Positions 4,146 through 5,102 of a stretch of 5,102 nucleotides of DNA are shown in pieces. This stretch comes from Lachnospiraceae bacterium (lineage in GTDB: Bacteria > Bacillota_A > Clostridia > Lachnospirales > Lachnospiraceae): contig JAGDBR010000357.1 of NCBI GenBank assembly GCA_017958935.1, positions 1 to 5,102 of the forward strand, in the 5' to 3' direction. Numbering within the stretch: position 1 is the first letter of the stretch; each line of letters begins with the position of its first letter. The notes beneath the pieces are model-generated. The model was not told where the DNA came from, ran no database searches, and saw nothing but the letters and a program-made list of their open reading frames with translations. The position numbers and the translations under genes are program-made.

Positions 4146-5102
4146 ATGAACAGACGTGTTTTGACAGGGCTGTCCGGCGGCGTCGATTCCGCCGTGACCG
4201 CGATTCTTTTAAAAGAACAGGGGTATGAGGTCTTCGGGTGCTCGATCGACTTCCACGGCCGTCCGGATGCGGACGCCGCGAAGGTCGCCGAAACGCTCGG
4301 GATCCCTTTCTGCACGGCTGACGCCCGCGCCCGCTTCAGCGAATGCGTGATCGGCAATTTCCTGTCCGAATACGCGGCGGGCCGCACGCCGAACCCCTGC
4401 GTCCAATGCAATCCGAACGTCAAATTCCGCACGCTCCTTGTCGAAGCGGACCGCCTCGGCTGCGATTGGATCGCGACCGGGCATTACGCAAGCGTCGTCA
4501 CCCTGCCGAACGGGCGGCTGAGCCTCCGTATGGCGGACGCCGCGGGCCGGGACCAGACCTATGCGCTCTACCGGCTTCCGCAGGAGGTGCTCCGGCGGCT
4601 CGTCCTGCCGCTCGGCGCCTATTCGAAAGACGAGGTGCGCGCGATCGCGGAGGCGCACAGCCTCACGGTCGCCCATAAGCATGACTCGCAGGAGATCTGC
4701 TTCATTCCGGACGACGACCACCTGCGTTTTCTGGACGAACGCCTGCCGGAAGGCAGCGTCCGCCCCGGCGCTTTCGTGGATGATACAGGACGCGTCCTGG
4801 GCCGCCACGAAGGGCTTCCGCATTATACGATCGGTCAGCGGAAAGGCCTGAATCTTTCCATGGGGCACCCGGTCTACGTGACCGCGCTCCGTCCCGAAAC
4901 GAACGAGGTCTTGATCGGCGAGAACGCAGACCTCTTCTCGCGGAAGGTCTTCGCGAAGGACGTGTCCTTCATGGGGCTTCGCGGGTTTGACGACAAAGCG
5001 TTCATCGGGGACTCAAGCCGGGAAGCCTTCGCCGGGGATCCGGGCCGGGAAGCCTTCGCCGACGCTTCGGACGCCGGCAGGACGGCAGCATCCTGCGGTA
5101 CG
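4146..5102 (+). CDS. mnmA: MnmA, tRNA-uridine 2-sulfurtransferase (3' end outside the window)
   Basis: The reading frame is open for 319 codons to the window edge without a stop. MnmA uses ATP and a persulfide sulfur to make 2-thiouridine at the wobble position (U34) of tRNA-Lys, -Glu and -Gln. The PP-loop SGGVDS is at residues 10-15. The catalytic cysteine C85 is in TPNPCVQCN and the second catalytic cysteine C185 in DSQEICFIPDDD. GHYA (112-115), DQTYALYRL (136-144) and GQRKGL (230-235) are all typical. The segment between GCSIDF and DADAAKVAETLGIP looks shorter than in E. coli or B. subtilis MnmA, where an acidic WD/Cys-containing stretch lies. After AKDVSFMGLRGF (270-281) the C-terminal beta-barrel domain is interrupted by low-complexity sequence including a duplicated 9-residue unit. 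Homologues are about 360-370 aa, so a modest part remains beyond the edge. Family identity is very secure; it may be one of two paralogues in the genome. Confidence 0.95.
   Translation, partial: MNRRVLTGLSGGVDSAVTAILLKEQGYEVFGCSIDFHGRPDADAAKVAETLGIPFCTADARARFSECVIGNFLSEYAAGRTPNPCVQCNPNVKFRTLLVEADRLGCDWIATGHYASVVTLPNGRLSLRMADAAGRDQTYALYRLPQEVLRRLVLPLGAYSKDEVRAIAEAHSLTVAHKHDSQEICFIPDDDHLRFLDERLPEGSVRPGAFVDDTGRVLGRHEGLPHYTIGQRKGLNLSMGHPVYVTALRPETNEVLIGENADLFSRKVFAKDVSFMGLRGFDDKAFIGDSSREAFAGDPGREAFADASDAGRTAASCGT
5007..5060 (+). repeat. 27-bp in-frame tandem duplication in mnmA
   Basis: Two adjacent 27-base units (5007-5033 and 5034-5060) match at 23 positions, with the last 17 bases identical. 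They encode GDSSREAFA and GDPGREAFA (residues 288-305 of MnmA). The unit length is a multiple of three and keeps the frame. The preceding residues DKAFI may be a decayed earlier copy, but that is weak. The segment lies where the family normally passes quickly into the next strand of the C-terminal domain. Confidence 0.85.

Noticed and set aside
4028..4868. Minus-strand open frames opposite mnmA (4028-4432 and 4209-4868)
   Set aside because: They are antisense to an MnmA frame with all catalytic motifs, and their translations have no recognisable domain or convincing ribosome binding site.

Overview
The window is a gene-dense piece of a GC-rich Firmicutes chromosome, most likely a clostridial (Lachnospiraceae-like) genome. 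That placement is an inference. It rests on the holB / yaaT (ricT) / trmN6 / rsmI order known from Bacillota, on a guanylate-kinase-like gene directly in front of holB, and on a TIGR01906/DUF1461 membrane protein. No mobile element, CRISPR array, rRNA or tRNA gene was seen.

Layout. Positions 1-3954 carry six genes on the minus strand. In the direction of transcription they are: a DUF1461 membrane protein (3954-3289), a guanylate-kinase-like P-loop kinase (3231-2584), the DNA polymerase III delta-prime subunit (2603-1764), the PSP1/YaaT (RicT) Fe-S protein (1767-889), a TrmN6/YabB-type tRNA methyltransferase (892-152) and the N-terminal 33 codons of RsmI (99-1, running off the left edge). Three of the junctions overlap: 20 nt between kinase and holB, and ATGA overlaps at holB/yaaT and yaaT/trmN6. 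This points to one co-transcribed, translationally coupled unit. Short gaps with GC-rich hairpins lie between DUF1461 and the kinase (57 nt) and between trmN6 and rsmI (52 nt). Compared with the Bacillus subtilis tmk-yaaQ-yaaR-holB-yaaT-yabA-yabB-yazA-rsmI cluster, yabA and yazA are absent here and a Gmk-like kinase stands just upstream of holB.

Positions 3955-4145 are a divergent control region. A minus-strand promoter for the operon and a plus-strand promoter for mnmA sit back to back, with their -35 boxes one base apart. The mnmA transcript would begin with a leader of about 100 nt that can fold into several GC-rich stems.

Positions 4146-5102 encode the first 319 codons of MnmA, the tRNA-uridine 2-thiolase, with no stop before the right edge. 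All catalytic motifs are present. The N-terminal domain looks shorter than usual, and the C-terminal domain carries a 27-bp in-frame tandem duplication inside an apparent low-complexity insertion.

The content is mainly housekeeping: replication-clamp loading, nucleotide metabolism, RNase Y-associated RNA processing, and tRNA/rRNA modification. I found no clear evidence of a wholly new system. The most unusual points are the MnmA insertion, the abutting divergent promoters with the structured mnmA leader, and the atypical kinase.
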